Positions 8,409-18,774 are shown, counted from the first letter of the stretch. The stretch is DNA of 64,000 nucleotides from Winogradskyella thalassocola (GCF_900099995.1 NZ_FNCZ01000001.1:1488001-1552000); one strand, 5' to 3'. A program made the numbers and translations. Notes: generated by a model from the sequence alone, not told the origin.

Positions 8409-9593
8409 TTAGCTCAACGCAGTCTTAATACGTTTAATGGCTTCTTTAATATCGTTTTGAGAAGCTGCATAAGAAATTCGGATACAATCCTTATTTCCAA
8501 AAGCTTCACCCGTAACAGTAGCAACTAAAGCTTCCTCAAGTAAAAATAGAGAAAAATCAGAGGCGTTATTTATCGTTTTTCCTTTAATGGTTTTTCCAAA
8601 GTATGAAGAGATATTAGGGAACACATAAAATGCTCCTTCTGGCTCATTGGTTTTAAAACCTTCAATCTCGCTCAATAAATTTAATATCAGTGAACGTCTT
8701 TCTTTAAACTCATCAACCATATATTTAATGCTTGATGGATCTGCTTCTAAAGCCGTAATTACGGCACGTTGCGCAATACAATTGGCACCACTCGTAATTT
8801 GACCTTGCATCTTGTTACATGCTCTAGCAATCCAATCTGGTGCTCCGATGTAACCAATTCTCCAGCCTGTCATGGCAAATGCCTTAGACACTCCATTTAC
8901 GGTTATAGTTCTGTCAAACATATCTTCAAATTCAGCCATACTAAAATGACCTCCTTTAAAATTAATATGTTCATATATTTCGTCTGAAACGATATAAATA
9001 TTTGGATACTTTTTAAGCACATCAGCCAAAGCTCTTAATTCAGCTTTACTGTAAACTGATCCACTTGGGTTACAAGGAGAACTGTACCAAATCATTTTGG
9101 TTTTTGGTGTAATGGCAGCTTCTAATTGCTCGGCTGTCATTTTAAAATCATTATCAATTGAAGTTTGAACTTCTACAGGAACTCCATCGCTTAATTTTAC
9201 AATATCACTATAGCTTACCCAATACGGACAAGGTAAAATAACTTCATCACCAGGGTTAAGCATCACAGCAGCTATGTTAGCTAATGACTGTTTTGCACCT
9301 GTAGAAACTACAATCTGTGGTAAAGTATAGTTGAGGTTATTATCGCGTTTAAATTTTTTAATAATCGCCTCTTTTAATTCTACGTAACCATCCACAGGAG
9401 TATAGCTATTGTAGTTTTGGTTGATGGCTTCAATTGCTGCGTTTTTAATGAAATCAGGTGTATTAAAATCTGGTTCTCCCAAACTTAATCCAATAATGTC
9501 TTTTCCTTCTGCTCTAAGTTCTCTAGCTTTTGCTGCCATAGCAAGCGTAGCTGAGGTGGCTAGACTATTAATTCTATCCGATAGTTGATTCAT
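8409..9593 (-). CDS. PLP-dependent class I aminotransferase (aspartate aminotransferase-like)
   Basis: A 394-residue fold-type I aminotransferase of the AspC/AAT subgroup I-gamma type. The Schiff-base lysine is K237 in NGVSKAFAMTGWRIGY; SPCNPSG (residues ~172-178), DEIYEH (~204-209) and the C-terminal substrate-carboxylate arginine (CIRISYA) are present. It most likely transfers amino groups between aspartate or another amino acid and 2-oxoglutarate. It is encoded 32 bases downstream of the desaturase on the same strand. The exact substrate is not resolved. Confidence 0.9.
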   Translation of the reverse strand: MNQLSDRINSLATSATLAMAAKARELRAEGKDIIGLSLGEPDFNTPDFIKNAAIEAINQNYNSYTPVDGYVELKEAIIKKFKRDNNLNYTLPQIVVSTGAKQSLANIAAVMLNPGDEVILPCPYWVSYSDIVKLSDGVPVEVQTSIDNDFKMTAEQLEAAITPKTKMIWYSSPCNPSGSVYSKAELRALADVLKKYPNIYIVSDEIYEHINFKGGHFSMAEFEDMFDRTITVNGVSKAFAMTGWRIGYIGAPDWIARACNKMQGQITSGANCIAQRAVITALEADPSSIKYMVDEFKERRSLILNLLSEIEGFKTNEPEGAFYVFPNISSYFGKTIKGKTINNASDFSLFLLEEALVATVTGEAFGNKDCIRISYAASQNDIKEAIKRIKTALS

Positions 9594-9625
9594 TGTAGTT
9601 GGTTGTTTTAAAACTGGAACTTATA

Positions 9626-10723
9626 TTATGCCATGCTTGGCTTTCTACCTAATTCTTTTAGTTGTTGATAATGCTCAGAAATAGCTTTCCAAATAGAATT
9701 ATATTCGTTGTAAGGTAAACTAAATTCATGCGCTGTTTCTCTTACGATATCTGCTATGTTTTTATAATGAACATGACTAATGTTTGAAAACAAATGATGT
9801 TCAACTTGTCTATTTAAACCTCCAGTGTAAAACTCAACAATCCAACTTTTAGGTGAAAAATTAGACGTTGTAAATAATTGGTGAATTGCCCAAGTATTTT
9901 TCATGTTTCCATTCTCATCTGGTAAAGGCATTTCTGTATTTGGCATAACGTGTGCTAATTGAAAAACAACACTTAGAATCATACCAGCTGTATAGTGCAT
10001 AATTAAAAACCCAATTAAAACTTGCCACCAAGCATAACCTAAAACCAATGGTAAAACAACCCAAATAGAATAGTATAATATCTTACCAATAATTAACTTA
10101 GTCCATTGTGTCGCAGGATTAGGAAATTCACCATAAGATAATTTTCTTTTAAGATATTGGTACGTTTGTTTAAAATCGGTTGTAATCGCCCAATTTACAG
10201 TTAGCAATCCGTATAATAAGAAGGCGTAATACTTTTGGTATTTATGAATCTTTAACCATTTAGCATGTTTAGAAAAACGAATTATTCGTCCGGCATCAAT
10301 GTCTTCATCATGGCCTTGAATATTGGTATAGGTGTGGTGTAATACATTGTGTTGTACTTTCCAGTTGTAATCGTTACCAGCTAATATATGAATGCTGCTT
10401 CCCATCAATTTGTTTACCCATTCTTTACTAGAAAAGGAACCATGGTTGGCATCGTGCATAACATTCATGCCTACACCTGCCATTCCAACACCAATAATCA
10501 TCATCGCTATAATTTGAAGCCATACTGGTATGTTGTCAACCGTTAATAATACTACTAATGGTCCAAGTAATAATGTAAACATTACTATAGCCTTTGTGTA
10601 TAGTTTCCAGTTTCCTGTTTTTTTTATATTGTTGTCTTTAAAGTAACTATTAACGCGTTTGTTAAGTGTTCTGAAGAACTTTGCAGAATCCGTTCGAGAG
10701 AATTTTACGGTTTGTTGTGCCAT
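9626..10723 (-). CDS. Membrane fatty acid desaturase (acyl-CoA/lipid front-end type)
   Basis: A 365-residue membrane di-iron desaturase. The three histidine boxes are visible: HDANH at residue 90, HNVLHH near 125-130, and QVEHHLF near 308, the Q-x-x-HH form typical of front-end/linoleoyl-CoA-like desaturases. Four hydrophobic segments flank the boxes. It introduces a double bond into membrane acyl chains. The gene starts ~127 bases from the divergent rsmG promoter. Confidence 0.9.
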   Translation of the reverse strand: MAQQTVKFSRTDSAKFFRTLNKRVNSYFKDNNIKKTGNWKLYTKAIVMFTLLLGPLVVLLTVDNIPVWLQIIAMMIIGVGMAGVGMNVMHDANHGSFSSKEWVNKLMGSSIHILAGNDYNWKVQHNVLHHTYTNIQGHDEDIDAGRIIRFSKHAKWLKIHKYQKYYAFLLYGLLTVNWAITTDFKQTYQYLKRKLSYGEFPNPATQWTKLIIGKILYYSIWVVLPLVLGYAWWQVLIGFLIMHYTAGMILSVVFQLAHVMPNTEMPLPDENGNMKNTWAIHQLFTTSNFSPKSWIVEFYTGGLNRQVEHHLFSNISHVHYKNIADIVRETAHEFSLPYNEYNSIWKAISEHYQQLKELGRKPSMA

Positions 10724-10845
10724 TTAATCAGTTTTTTTATATTATAACGTTAGGGATTAGAAATCATTATAGCAATGCAAAGATAGTTAATAAATAAAAA
10801 GCAACCTTATTCGACGAACGTTAAATTATGCAGATTAAAATTAAG

Positions 10846-10853
10846 TATTTTTG
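10846..10853 (+). promoter_or_regulatory. -7 promoter element of rsmG
   Basis: TATTTTTG fits TAnnTTTG and ends 15 bases before the ATG at 10869. A possible TTG start at 10851 overlaps it, which rules that codon out as the translation start. Confidence 0.55.
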
Positions 10854-10868
10854 CTAAAATTTTTAAAA

Positions 10869-11495
10869 ATGGAATTGATCTTAAAATACTTCCCAAATTT
10901 AACTGAAACTCAAATTCAACAATTTGAAGCTTTAGAAGCGTTATATAAAGATTGGAATAGTAAAATCAACGTGATTTCTCGTAAAGATATTGATGAGTTA
11001 TATTTAAGACATGTCTTACATTCTTTAGGTATTGCAAAAGTGATCAATTTTGCACCAGGTTCATCTATCTTAGATGTTGGTACAGGAGGAGGATTTCCGG
11101 GGGTGCCTTTGGCGATTATGTTTCCAGAATGTCAATTTCATTTGGTGGATAGCATCAATAAAAAGCTAAAAGTTATTAATGCTGTTGCTGAAGAATTAGA
11201 ACTCACTAATATAAAAACAACGCATAGTAGGGTAGAAGCAATAGATGAAACCTACGATTTTATTGTAAGTAGAGCTGTAACGACGATGCCAGAATTTACG
11301 ACTTGGGTAAAAGGAAAAGTAGCTCGTACTCAGAAAAATGAATTGAAAAATGGTATTCTTTATTTAAAAGGAGGTGATTTAACAGAAGAATTGAAGCAGT
11401 ACAAAACGGTAAAAGCATTCTTGCTTTCTGATTATTTTGATGAAGCGTTTTTTGAAACTAAAAAAGTAATTCACCTGCCTTTAAAATTTAAGTAG
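10869..11495 (+). CDS. rsmG: 16S rRNA m7G527 methyltransferase RsmG (GidB)
   Basis: A 208-residue SAM-dependent methyltransferase. The RsmG signature is clear: WNSKINVISRKDIDELYLRHVLHS near residues 28-51, then the SAM motif ILDVGTGGGFPGVPLA, and ISRAVTTMPEF further on. It methylates N7 of G527 in the 530 loop of 16S rRNA. The start at 10869 is chosen because the upstream TTG lies in the promoter. Length is normal for the family. Confidence 0.94.
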   Translation: MELILKYFPNLTETQIQQFEALEALYKDWNSKINVISRKDIDELYLRHVLHSLGIAKVINFAPGSSILDVGTGGGFPGVPLAIMFPECQFHLVDSINKKLKVINAVAEELELTNIKTTHSRVEAIDETYDFIVSRAVTTMPEFTTWVKGKVARTQKNELKNGILYLKGGDLTEELKQYKTVKAFLLSDYFDEAFFETKKVIHLPLKFK

Positions 11496-11533
11496 AATCA
11501 AAGACAGGATATACTTATTTATTAATATCGGTT

Positions 11534-13213
11534 CTAAAAAGACATCGTTAAATTAGCATTAACACCAGTAGCTTCAGCAGCATAGCGGCATACACCACCA
11601 ACACATATAAGTCCAGCGCGCTGTCTTCCATAATTTAATCCTAATCTAGTAGCACCTTTGGTATAACTACCACCTACATTAAAATAATGCGTTTCTGCAG
11701 TATCCCCATCATCTCCACTGTTGTAGATATCATTAACATAGAATGAATATCTTGAGTTTAAATTAAATTCAAAAGTTCCTCCTGTCCAGTCATGAGATTC
11801 AGAATCTGACCATAACTTTTGAGCTTCAAACCTAATAGATTTTCCTCCACCTAGTTTGTGCGTGGCTTCCGCAACAAGAATATTAGTTTTAATAGGGTCA
11901 GCACCAAAGTTTCCTTCAATTTCTTTTTTATTGTAATATTGATTCACGTAGTAAAATATAGTACTCCATTTTGGACTCCATTTTTTTCGAACTTCAAAAT
12001 TAATATCCGAGAAGTATTTATTGCCAAAACCGAAGAGATCTGTGCTATAGTCTTGGTTTCCATAATCAAAATCTCCTTTTAAGCCCGCCCAATACGAAAC
12101 ATTAAAGGCTAGTTTTGTGCCATACTTTCCACCAAGAGGTGTGTCTTTATTTATTTTATAAAATAGGTCTATTTGACCACCTATTTCTCCTGCTTTTAAA
12201 ATGCCTGGATCTAAAAATGAAACCTGAGATTGTGCCTGATAAACAAAAATATTAGTTAATAAATAATCATGCTGTTTCGTTAAACCAGGTGTGTAGTTAA
12301 CAATGTTTTCTAGAAACAAGTTACCGTCTTTTTTACGTTCAGAGTAAAACGACATGTTTTCAAGCCTTCTAAATGTAGCGTCTAATCCAAATCCTTTTTG
12401 AGAAAAACCAGTATTAAATAGAATAGCATTTCCTGGTTTTACAAAAGCATTAGATAATTGACTCAATTGTACAACAGTATCATCACTCTTATTAACATAT
12501 TCTAAACTAGAGTAAAAGTTACCTTCTGAATAATCTAGTCTTCCAGAAAATGCATTAGTCAATTCATTAAATTCTGGGTCTTCAAAATCAATTGCTTCTT
12601 TCCTGCCGACATAACTTAGGCCGAGACTTAAAGAAGATTTTTCTAAACTCATAATAGAAGAGAGGTTAATTTCTGCGTTTGCCCCAAATATTTCACCGTC
12701 AGACGTTTTAAACCCATATCGTTGTTTGCCATATAAAGCTGTTAACGAAACGGATTCTATTGGTTCATATTCAACTTTACCTCCTAATAAGGCATTGTTA
12801 AGGCCTAGTTGTCTGTCTTCCCAAGTTCTTAATATTAATCCGCTACCAAACTGTGTATAATAATGACCAGCGGTAACGTTAAATTTAGAATTCCGATAAT
12901 TTAAAGCATAAGTACCTATATTGGTACCTTCAAAATTTGGAGAGTAGTTAATTAAGGCATATGGTTCATAGGATTCTACTTGTACTGTAGCCGTAAAGTT
13001 TTCTAAAAACGTGTAATCTAATTTTAGATAGTTATTAAATCTGAGGTGTTTGTCGCCGTCTTGATTTTCATTGTCATAAAACGAACCCGTTTTTTTGTCA
13101 TCATTATACCAAGCAGAATTAGATTCAAACCCTATTCTTAAGTTATCTAGTAATTGTGCAAAAATAAATTGTCCTGATAGACAAAAAACTAACAGCAGCA
13201 TCAGTTTTTTCAT
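11534..13213 (-). CDS. Outer-membrane protein of the DUF6029 type
   Basis: A 559-residue protein with a signal peptide ending at FIFAQ (residue ~19) and dense amphipathic strands throughout, ending in NLTMSF with a terminal Phe, as in outer-membrane barrels. I recall this N-terminal pattern (LLDNLRIGFESNSAWY) from Bacteroidota DUF6029 proteins, but cannot confirm it. It is encoded 40 bases downstream of a TlpA-like thioredoxin gene on the same strand, so likely the same operon. No transport substrate can be inferred. Confidence 0.75.
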   Translation of the reverse strand: MKKLMLLLVFCLSGQFIFAQLLDNLRIGFESNSAWYNDDKKTGSFYDNENQDGDKHLRFNNYLKLDYTFLENFTATVQVESYEPYALINYSPNFEGTNIGTYALNYRNSKFNVTAGHYYTQFGSGLILRTWEDRQLGLNNALLGGKVEYEPIESVSLTALYGKQRYGFKTSDGEIFGANAEINLSSIMSLEKSSLSLGLSYVGRKEAIDFEDPEFNELTNAFSGRLDYSEGNFYSSLEYVNKSDDTVVQLSQLSNAFVKPGNAILFNTGFSQKGFGLDATFRRLENMSFYSERKKDGNLFLENIVNYTPGLTKQHDYLLTNIFVYQAQSQVSFLDPGILKAGEIGGQIDLFYKINKDTPLGGKYGTKLAFNVSYWAGLKGDFDYGNQDYSTDLFGFGNKYFSDINFEVRKKWSPKWSTIFYYVNQYYNKKEIEGNFGADPIKTNILVAEATHKLGGGKSIRFEAQKLWSDSESHDWTGGTFEFNLNSRYSFYVNDIYNSGDDGDTAETHYFNVGGSYTKGATRLGLNYGRQRAGLICVGGVCRYAAEATGVNANLTMSF

Positions 13214-13253
13214 AGTATTGGTATTTAGCTAGTAGTTGGTAATTTTTATGCTA

Positions 13254-13736
13254 TTATTTAGAGTGCTTTTTAATCACTTCATATAAGGCGTCCTCACTTC
13301 CTGGAGTATATCCGGTATGTTGATATACGATTTCTCCATTTTTAACGACAATAAGATAGGGCAATACAGCAATGTTTAATGCGCGTTTAAGATCTTGGTT
13401 ATCATCGAGTAGAATTTGATATTCCCAACCTTTACCATTTACAAGTGGAATAACACGTTTTTTTGTTCTAGAATCATCAGTAGAAATAGCAATAATTTCT
13501 ACATTTGTTTCTTCTTGCCAATCGTCATAGACCTCACTAATGGCATCAAGCTCATTAATACAAGGTACACACCATGTGGCCCAAAAACTAAAAACTTTAA
13601 CGGTGTCAGAATTCGCAAGTTCTTGAATTGATACCGTTTTATCATCAATGCTTTTTAATGTTATGTTCGGTAATTCTTGAGCATTATTGAATTTAGATAT
13701 TGTTAGAAATATTAATAAAAAATAGACGTTTTTCAT
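13254..13736 (-). CDS. TlpA-family periplasmic thioredoxin
   Basis: A 160-residue protein with an N-terminal signal peptide (cleavage near residue 19, NNAQ) and a thioredoxin fold. The active site WCVPC has cysteines at 56 and 59, preceded by FSFWAT; a cis-Pro segment (VLPYLIV) follows around residue 124. It is expected to reduce or exchange disulfides of exported proteins. The DUF6029-like barrel gene downstream is probably co-transcribed; whether it is the client is unknown. Confidence 0.88.
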   Translation of the reverse strand: MKNVYFLLIFLTISKFNNAQELPNITLKSIDDKTVSIQELANSDTVKVFSFWATWCVPCINELDAISEVYDDWQEETNVEIIAISTDDSRTKKRVIPLVNGKGWEYQILLDDNQDLKRALNIAVLPYLIVVKNGEIVYQHTGYTPGSEDALYEVIKKHSK

Positions 13737-13833
13737 TTTTAATTTTGGTTTTTTATTAGCAATCCTACAATAATACTACCAAAAATTTAAAAAAAGTTTA
13801 TATTAGCGAACGAATTAATAAAAAAAATCTTTC

Positions 13834-14907
13834 ATGAAAACTAACTACATTTTAAAATCTTTATTTTTTGCTTTAACATTAATTTTCACGGGTTGCAGTG
13901 GTGATAGTAGTGATGATTCAGGAGGTGGAAGTTCTGCTACAAGTATAACAGTAACTAGACAATCTAGCAGTGATGTGTATGTTGGTGATGCTATATTTTT
14001 TAATGTAATTACGGACACTGGTACCGTAGTGTCTAATTCTGCAAGTTTATCGGTTAATGGTACTAGTATTAGTGGTATTAATTATACATCGCAAACATCT
14101 GGTGTATTAAATGTTGTGGCCACTTATAACGGATTAACAAGTGAAACTTTACAAGTTACCGTATTAGAGCTACCAACAAAATTCGTTAGAAATGTTTTGA
14201 TTGAGGATTATACAGGAACATGGTGTGGCTGGTGTCCTAGAGTTTCTTATGGTATTGAACAAGTAGATTTGGCAACTGACCAATCAGTTACTGTGGCAAT
14301 TCACCGAGCAAGCACAAATCCTTCTAGTGGATATTTTGATCCTTATACTTATAATGCTTCTGCGCTAGAGAATCTTGTGGGGTTAACGGGCTATCCAACA
14401 GCAATGTTAAACAGAACGATTACATGGACATATCCAGAGCCTAGTAATGTAAATCAAATTGTTAATTTAGCGTCTGCGGGTGCTGATGTTGGTTTGGCGT
14501 TAACACCTACGCTAAGTGATAATACTATTTCAGTTGATGTAAAAATTAAATTCGGAACACTATCAGTAAATACGCCTAAGCTTGTTGTTTATATTTTAGA
14601 AGATGGTTTATTTTATAATCAAACAAATTACACCAGTTATTATGGTGGTGGTGGTGTGTTATCAAATTTTAAACATGATAATGTATTAAGAGCCTCCTTA
14701 ACAGATTTATTAGGTAGCAGTGTACCTTCATCTGAAGTATTTGCAGAAAATGAATACACTCAAACTATCACGGTAGATGTGCCAAGCAATGTGACTAATA
14801 CATCTAATATGAGAGTTGTTGCTTTTGTTGTTAACGGTGGGAATAATGCCGTATATAATGCAAGATCAGCAAGTTTTGGGGATACACAAACATTAGAAGA
14901 GTTGTAA
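13834..14907 (+). CDS. Omp28-related lipoprotein with thioredoxin-like motif
   Basis: A 357-residue surface lipoprotein: lipobox FTGC with Cys21, followed by an acidic Ser/Asp-rich stretch (SGDSSDDSGGG) resembling Bacteroidota lipoprotein export signals. Residues ~35-110 look like an Ig-like domain, and the rest matches the Omp28 family with a CxxC-type motif (GTWCGWCPR, Cys131 and Cys134). Role unknown; a thiol-redox or adhesion function is possible. A strong terminator follows. Confidence 0.83.
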   Translation: MKTNYILKSLFFALTLIFTGCSGDSSDDSGGGSSATSITVTRQSSSDVYVGDAIFFNVITDTGTVVSNSASLSVNGTSISGINYTSQTSGVLNVVATYNGLTSETLQVTVLELPTKFVRNVLIEDYTGTWCGWCPRVSYGIEQVDLATDQSVTVAIHRASTNPSSGYFDPYTYNASALENLVGLTGYPTAMLNRTITWTYPEPSNVNQIVNLASAGADVGLALTPTLSDNTISVDVKIKFGTLSVNTPKLVVYILEDGLFYNQTNYTSYYGGGGVLSNFKHDNVLRASLTDLLGSSVPSSEVFAENEYTQTITVDVPSNVTNTSNMRVVAFVVNGGNNAVYNARSASFGDTQTLEEL

Positions 14908-14931
14908 GAAAACTTAATAATTTATACATAG

Positions 14932-14967
14932 AAAATCCTGTAAAATTAATTTACAGGATTTTTTTTG
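14932..14967 (+). terminator. Rho-independent terminator
   Basis: AAAATCCTGTAAA and TTTACAGGATTTT are perfect 13-base arms around a short A/T loop, followed by a T-run. It serves the Omp28-like gene and may also stop the convergent hydrolase gene. Confidence 0.9.
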
Positions 14968-14983
14968 TTTGGACTTATAGTAA

Positions 14984-16672
14984 TTATTGGGCTATAAGTT
15001 TAGTTACAAACCTAGTATTGTTTTCGGTTACCACATTTAAAATATAAAAGCCAGAAGCTAAATCAACAGGGATTGAAGTCCCATCATTTAACGTCGTTGT
15101 GGTATTAAAAACTGTTTTTCCAGCGACATCGACAATACTAATGTTGGCATTGCTATTCATACTAGAACGTAAAACTATTTCACCATTTATTGGGTTTTTT
15201 TCTAATTGAATTGCAATCAATTCAGAATTAGAAATAAGTAAAGGAGGATTTAATATTTCGTCTAATGCAAAAGCGACATTTGCTTCGGTAAGTTGAACAT
15301 GTGGTTCATTATCGTTTGGGGTAAATGTATTGGCGAAAGGAGTACTAGTTGTTGGGTTAGAACCCCCTAAATCTATTGTATGGTTCCAATTTATTTCATC
15401 ATTGGTAAACTCTACTGCTAATGCACTAACAGAAGGGATAAAATTAAATTTATCTATAGCGATTGCATTTACAAAATCGCTAGCAATTCCACCGTCTGTA
15501 CCTAATTCTCCAGTAATTCCAGTTAAATCAAATAAGCCACCAGGAGCTGCATCTACACCATTAGAATAGCTAAAGGATTCACTTTCTGCTATAGAACTAT
15601 CAATTTCACCTCCTAATATTTGTATTGAAATACTACTTACAGTATTCGTTGCACCTGCTTCCGGTGTAAAATTAACATCGATTAGAATATCGGCCGTAAA
15701 GATAGATAGCGGGATACTTAGCGTAGTACTAATTACAGGATAACTATTTGTAACCGTAGGACCAGAATTTCCCATGGCGAAGTACGGATTATTTATGCCA
15801 CTACCATTAATTATCGCTACATTTCTAGTCATCTCAGGAAAGCCTGAAGGTGTTAAAGCATTAATGTTAGTGTTGAATATAGTTCTAAACGGATGGGGTT
15901 GTGGTTGCTTTAGTTCAGGATCAAATGTGAATAAATCTTCACCTGATAAGTGTGCCACTAAATGATCCGTTAATAGTTGCCGTGCTGCTGCAGATTTTAA
16001 AAGGCTGTTAATCAAAGGTACTACTTCTGCAACATCATAGGTTTCATTATAAGCTAAAAAGTTTAACTGGTGCTGAAGACCAATTGGAACATTAGCACCA
16101 TGATGAGGAGAATCAAATGAGATATAGAGTCTAGTATCAGCATCAAATGAATTCGCTTCCATATAATTTAAAGCATATCTTGCAATCACTCCTCCCATAC
16201 TAGGACCAAGAATTACATTTTGTTCGGGACTATTACCAGCTTTATCTTCATTTATCATTTCTATAAGTTCAACTAAAACCATAGCGTTACGTTCCATAAA
16301 ATCGGCACCTCCATCTACAATCACATCATCAGCTGTTCTTGTATATGTAGGAAAGTTTAAGATGATTACGTCAAAACCTTCATCACGTACCAAGTCCGCT
16401 AAATTTTGATTTCCTGCTGTTCCTACAAAGTCTAATGAGTTATAGAGGCCAGTAATATCTCTTGCATCACCAGGATCAAAACCATCAACTACAAAAATAG
16501 GTTTGTCTAAAATGTTATCTGGACTTAGAAATATTTGATATTCACCTTCACCAGGATAATTTGTGGCTTCTCCATAAGCAGATAAATCAGGAGTAATTCC
16601 AGAAGTTATCGAAATTTGAGCAAAACTTAGAAAAGGTAACAATAATAAAATAGTAAAGTAATATTTTTTCAT
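14984..16672 (-). CDS. T9SS-exported alpha/beta-hydrolase (lipase/PGAP1-like)
   Basis: A 562-residue secreted protein with a signal peptide (ending SFAQ, residue ~19). Residues ~55-320 resemble an alpha/beta hydrolase: VVDGFDPGD near the oxyanion region and the nucleophile elbow GPSMGG with Ser158, followed by ARYALNYME. The last ~75 residues are a type A T9SS sorting domain ending VTKLIAQ. Expected to be secreted across the outer membrane; substrate probably an ester (lipid or other), not determinable here. Confidence 0.85.
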   Translation of the reverse strand: MKKYYFTILLLLPFLSFAQISITSGITPDLSAYGEATNYPGEGEYQIFLSPDNILDKPIFVVDGFDPGDARDITGLYNSLDFVGTAGNQNLADLVRDEGFDVIILNFPTYTRTADDVIVDGGADFMERNAMVLVELIEMINEDKAGNSPEQNVILGPSMGGVIARYALNYMEANSFDADTRLYISFDSPHHGANVPIGLQHQLNFLAYNETYDVAEVVPLINSLLKSAAARQLLTDHLVAHLSGEDLFTFDPELKQPQPHPFRTIFNTNINALTPSGFPEMTRNVAIINGSGINNPYFAMGNSGPTVTNSYPVISTTLSIPLSIFTADILIDVNFTPEAGATNTVSSISIQILGGEIDSSIAESESFSYSNGVDAAPGGLFDLTGITGELGTDGGIASDFVNAIAIDKFNFIPSVSALAVEFTNDEINWNHTIDLGGSNPTTSTPFANTFTPNDNEPHVQLTEANVAFALDEILNPPLLISNSELIAIQLEKNPINGEIVLRSSMNSNANISIVDVAGKTVFNTTTTLNDGTSIPVDLASGFYILNVVTENNTRFVTKLIAQ

Positions 16673-16763
16673 AAGTGCAGAATTTGAATTGTTATCTTGA
16701 AAAGATACAAACTTTGATTTGTAAATCGTTGATTATAAATGTGATTTCTATTAAAAGCAAAAA

Positions 16764-16796
16764 AAATCCTTAAAAGTATGTAACTTCTAAGGATTT
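16764..16796 (-). terminator. Terminator downstream of pruA
   Basis: AAATCCTTAAAAGT and ACTTCTAAGGATTT pair at 13 of 14 positions around a 5-nt loop. Read on the minus strand it is followed by a T-run, just after the pruA stop. Confidence 0.85.
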
Positions 16797-16818
16797 AGAT
16801 TTTAATATAGTGTTGGTA

Positions 16819-18444
16819 TTATCCTAAGAAAGGATATCTGTAATCTGTTGGAGTTACAAATGTTTCCTTAATTAATCTTGGAGATACCCAACGTAATAAA
16901 TTTTGAGGACTACCAGCCTTGTCATTTGTTCCAGAAGCTCTAGCTCCACCAAATGGTTGTTGGCCAACAACAGCACCAGTTGGTTTGTCGTTTATATAGA
17001 AGTTTCCAGCGGCATTCTGAAGCGCTTTTGTTGCTTCTTCAACGGCATATCTATCTCTAGAAATAATAGCACCAGTTAATGCGTATTCACTTGTTTCATC
17101 AACCAATTTTAAAGTCTCAGAGAAAGCTTCATCTTCATATACATATATAGTAATTACAGGGCCAAATAATTCTGTAGACATTGTTGTGTATTTTGGGTCG
17201 GTAGTTACGATGACTGTTGGCTCAATAAAGTAACCTTTAGATTTATCGTAGTTACCTCCAGCAATGATTTCTGCATCACTATCTGCTTTAGCTGCATCAA
17301 TATATTTAGCTAATTTATCAAAAGAACCTTCATGAATGACCGCAGTGATAAAGTTGCTCATGTCTTCTGGAGATCCCATTTTGAAAGATGCCATGTCTTC
17401 AATTAAATACTTTTTTACATCTGCCCAAATTCCTTTAGGAACATAAGCTCTAGACGCTGCGCTACATTTTTGACCTTGAAACTCAAAAGCACCACGTACA
17501 ATAGCGGTTGCTACTTGTTTCGCATCTGCTGTTTTGTGTGCTACTATAAAATCTTTTCCACCTGTTTCTCCAACAATTCTAGGGTATGTTTTGTAGTTGT
17601 GGATATTGTTTCCAATTTGCTTCCATAGTTCTTTAAACACATGCGTAGAACCTGTGAAATGTAAACCAGAAAAATCAGGACTTGCTAATACTGTATTTGT
17701 AATCATCACAGGATCTCCAAAGACAACATTGATAACACCATCTGGTACACCAGCTTCTTTAAAAATATCCATAATTACTTTTGCAGAATAGACTTGACTA
17801 TCACTTGGTTTCCAAACAACCACATTCCCCATTAAAGCCATACATGCTGGTAAATTACCTGCAATAGCCGTAAAGTTAAAAGGGGTTACAGCGTACGTAA
17901 AACCTTCAAGAGGTCTGTATTCTACTCTGTTCCATGCTGCACTTGTGCTTTCTGGTTGCTCCATGTATATGTCTGACATAAACTGAACATTAAAGCGTAA
18001 GAAATCTATAAGTTCACAAGCCGCATCAATTTCCGCTTGATAAATGTTTTTAGATTGTGCAATCATCGTTGCAGCATTAATCTTAGCTCTATATGGACCA
18101 GCGATTAATTCTGCAGCTTTTAAGAAGATACCTGCACGTTGTTCCCATGGCATTTGTGACCAAGATTTACGTGCTTCTAATGCTGTAGAAATTGCGTCTT
18201 CAACATGTGTTTTTTCTGCTAAATGATAGTCACCTACAATGTGTTGGTGATCGTGTGGAGGAGACATAGTTCTGGTATTTCCAGTTTTTACGTCTTTTCC
18301 GTTTATGTATAAAGGAACTTCAACCTTAGAATTAAACATTGATTTATAAGCCTCTAAGACTGCTTTACGTTCTGCCGAACCAGGTGCGTAAGACATAACA
18401 GGTTCGTTAACTGCTACTGGTACATTAAAGAATCCTTTTCCCAT
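16819..18444 (-). CDS. pruA: L-glutamate gamma-semialdehyde (P5C) dehydrogenase
   Basis: A 541-residue NAD(P)-dependent aldehyde dehydrogenase oxidising glutamate semialdehyde to glutamate, the second step of proline catabolism. The general-base segment IVGETGGKDF is near residue 290 and the catalytic cysteine lies in FQGQKCSAASRAY near residue 325; QQPFGGARASGTNDKAG near the C-terminus is typical of the stand-alone bacterial/mitochondrial P5CDH type. The N-terminus (MGKGFFNVPVAVNEPV) matches that family. No proline dehydrogenase gene is nearby. Own promoter and terminator. Confidence 0.94.
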   Translation of the reverse strand: MGKGFFNVPVAVNEPVMSYAPGSAERKAVLEAYKSMFNSKVEVPLYINGKDVKTGNTRTMSPPHDHQHIVGDYHLAEKTHVEDAISTALEARKSWSQMPWEQRAGIFLKAAELIAGPYRAKINAATMIAQSKNIYQAEIDAACELIDFLRFNVQFMSDIYMEQPESTSAAWNRVEYRPLEGFTYAVTPFNFTAIAGNLPACMALMGNVVVWKPSDSQVYSAKVIMDIFKEAGVPDGVINVVFGDPVMITNTVLASPDFSGLHFTGSTHVFKELWKQIGNNIHNYKTYPRIVGETGGKDFIVAHKTADAKQVATAIVRGAFEFQGQKCSAASRAYVPKGIWADVKKYLIEDMASFKMGSPEDMSNFITAVIHEGSFDKLAKYIDAAKADSDAEIIAGGNYDKSKGYFIEPTVIVTTDPKYTTMSTELFGPVITIYVYEDEAFSETLKLVDETSEYALTGAIISRDRYAVEEATKALQNAAGNFYINDKPTGAVVGQQPFGGARASGTNDKAGSPQNLLRWVSPRLIKETFVTPTDYRYPFLG

Positions 18445-18774
18445 AATATATTTGTTTTTTAGTTTGAATTTTGAAAGTGCAAAGGTACAATTTTTTATAA
18501 GAGAATATTTCTGTGAAAACGTTATAGTTGTGTGAAGATTGGAAATACTATTTCCACAGAAAGAGGCTCGAAATGTTGAGGTTATTTCTATTGAAACTAG
18601 AAACTACTGTTGTTCTAATTGAAAATGCATGTTGAAAGTAGTGAGTAATCGTAATATCGGTATCGTATGTTTTTTTAGAACCAATTTTCTGTACTCATGA
18701 TACAAATTCAATTTTATAATGATTAAATCTGAAAATAGATATTACGTTGTGCAAAAAAAGCAAGAGTCTAGTAG
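18445..18774. other. 330-bp intergenic stretch upstream of pruA
   Basis: It contains a -7 element for pruA on the minus strand: TACCTTTG at 18480-18487 (TAnnTTTG). Beyond that I see no gene, RNA structure or repeat that I can support; the rest is A/T-rich sequence between pruA and the end of apaG. Confidence 0.5.
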